Source: JAENWH01 sp038248745
GTDB lineage: Bacteria > Bacillota > Clostridia > Peptostreptococcales > Anaerovoracaceae
Direction: 5' to 3'
Assembly (NCBI GenBank): GCA_038248745.1
Contig: JBBRXC010000108.1
Coordinates: 1 to 5,374 of the forward strand
Length of the DNA stretch: 5,374 nucleotides
Below the pieces are notes generated by a model. The model worked only from the letters and a program-made list of their open reading frames with translations. It did no database searches and was not told the origin of the DNA. A program made the translations under genes and the position numbers. Below are positions 4,932-5,374 of this stretch, piece after piece (within the stretch, counting starts at the first letter, position 1; each line of letters begins with the position of its first letter).

Positions 4932-5374
4932 ATTGAGACGAAACCTCTTTATAGAACGTTAATTAAACTGGCTTTGCCTATTGCAGCGCAAAGCCTTATT
5001 TCGTCGACTTTAAATTTAGTAGACAATCTAATGGTCGGGAGCATTGGGGAAGCAGAGCTTGCAGCGGTTGGAATAGCCACCCAGCTGTATTTTGTGCACT
5101 TTATGCTAATGTTTGGCTTTACTAGCGGTTCTGCCACGTTTATGGCGCAGTTCTGGGGAGCAAAAAATGTAGCAAATATCCGAAAAACAACCGGGTTTGC
5201 GATTAGCATTTGCGGGTCGATTAGCCTGATATTCTTTGGTTTCGCTTTTTTTGCACCAAGAGTTGTCTTATCTGTTTTTACTGATATCCCTTCGATTATT
5301 AACCTTGGAGAAGGATACGTGCGAGTTGTGGCCCTGACCCTTTTAATGATAAGTATAACAGTGCCTTTTACGGC
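4932..5374 (+). CDS. MATE family multidrug/solute efflux transporter, N-terminal part, start uncertain
   Basis: An open frame runs off the right edge; from 4932 it encodes at least 147 residues without a stop. The peptide has the MATE N-terminal pattern: Leu-Ile-Lys-Leu-Ala-Leu-Pro-Ile-Ala-Ala-Gln (10-20), Val-Asp-Asn-Leu-Met-Val-Gly (32-38), then several hydrophobic helices, with Ala-Gln-Phe-Trp-Gly-Ala-Lys-Asn at about 74-81. MATE proteins export drugs or metabolites using Na+ or H+ gradients and normally have about 450 residues and 12 helices; only the first three or four helices are here. The frame is open from 4905, but the expected N-terminal region holds no ATG, GTG or TTG, only ATA (4926, 4929) and ATT (4932). 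The first TTG (4974) and ATG (5031) fall inside the first helix and the conserved Asp-Asn-Leu-Met-Val-Gly motif. No ribosome binding site is evident. The family is clear; 4932 marks where homology-like sequence begins, not a proven start. Confidence 0.82.
   Translation, partial: METKPLYRTLIKLALPIAAQSLISSTLNLVDNLMVGSIGEAELAAVGIATQLYFVHFMLMFGFTSGSATFMAQFWGAKNVANIRKTTGFAISICGSISLIFFGFAFFAPRVVLSVFTDIPSIINLGEGYVRVVALTLLMISITVPFT

Noticed and set aside
1..5374. A defence island, mobile element, CRISPR array or undescribed multi-gene system.
   Set aside because: Every gene belongs to a well-known housekeeping, cell-wall or transport family. No array-type repeats, transposase, integrase, toxin-antitoxin pair or reverse transcriptase is present, and no long unexplained region remains.

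Overview
The window looks like chromosomal DNA from a low-GC, Gram-positive anaerobe of the Clostridia/Eubacteriales type. This is inferred from the AT-rich base composition, the strong AGGAGG-like ribosome binding sites, the sigma-A-type promoters, and the dCMP deaminase / TagO-like transferase / WecB gene order that I associate with clostridial genomes. All recognisable genes lie on the + strand. There is no rRNA, tRNA, CRISPR array, insertion sequence or phage gene. The longest gap between genes is about 145 bases.

Layout. (1) Bases 2-157 are the C-terminal end of a sugar ABC transporter permease, followed by a strong intrinsic terminator (182-230). (2) A promoter (250-278) drives a small A24-type prepilin peptidase (303-1019) that lacks the zinc-binding cysteine motif of classical PilD. 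(3) A near-consensus promoter whose -10 box overlaps the peptidase stop codon starts a two-gene RNA unit: YhbY, a CRM-domain ribosome assembly factor (1077-1400), overlapping by 4 bases with GTG-initiated TruA, a tRNA pseudouridine synthase (1397-2197). (4) A perfect 10-bp inverted repeat (2212-2237) sits between truA and the next promoter (2231-2259), and its right arm contains the -35 box. (5) That promoter leads into a tight operon of dCMP deaminase (2301-2750), a polyprenyl-phosphate GlcNAc-1-phosphate transferase of the TagO/WecA type (2763-3815), and UDP-GlcNAc 2-epimerase (3820-4929). (6) A MATE-family transporter begins directly after the epimerase and runs off the right edge. It has no ATG, GTG or TTG at the expected N-terminus.

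The TagO-like enzyme and the epimerase fit together. The first puts GlcNAc-1-phosphate on undecaprenyl phosphate, and the second supplies UDP-ManNAc, the two inputs for the linkage unit of wall teichoic acid or a related cell-wall glycan. The dCMP deaminase supplies dUMP for thymidylate synthesis and shares their transcript. YhbY and TruA form a separate ribosome/tRNA maturation unit. The prepilin peptidase stands alone, with no pilin or secretion gene beside it here.

I found no convincing undescribed multi-gene system. The points most worth checking are the start of the MATE gene, the palindrome overlapping the dCMP deaminase promoter, the cysteine-poor orphan prepilin peptidase, and an insertion in TruA.
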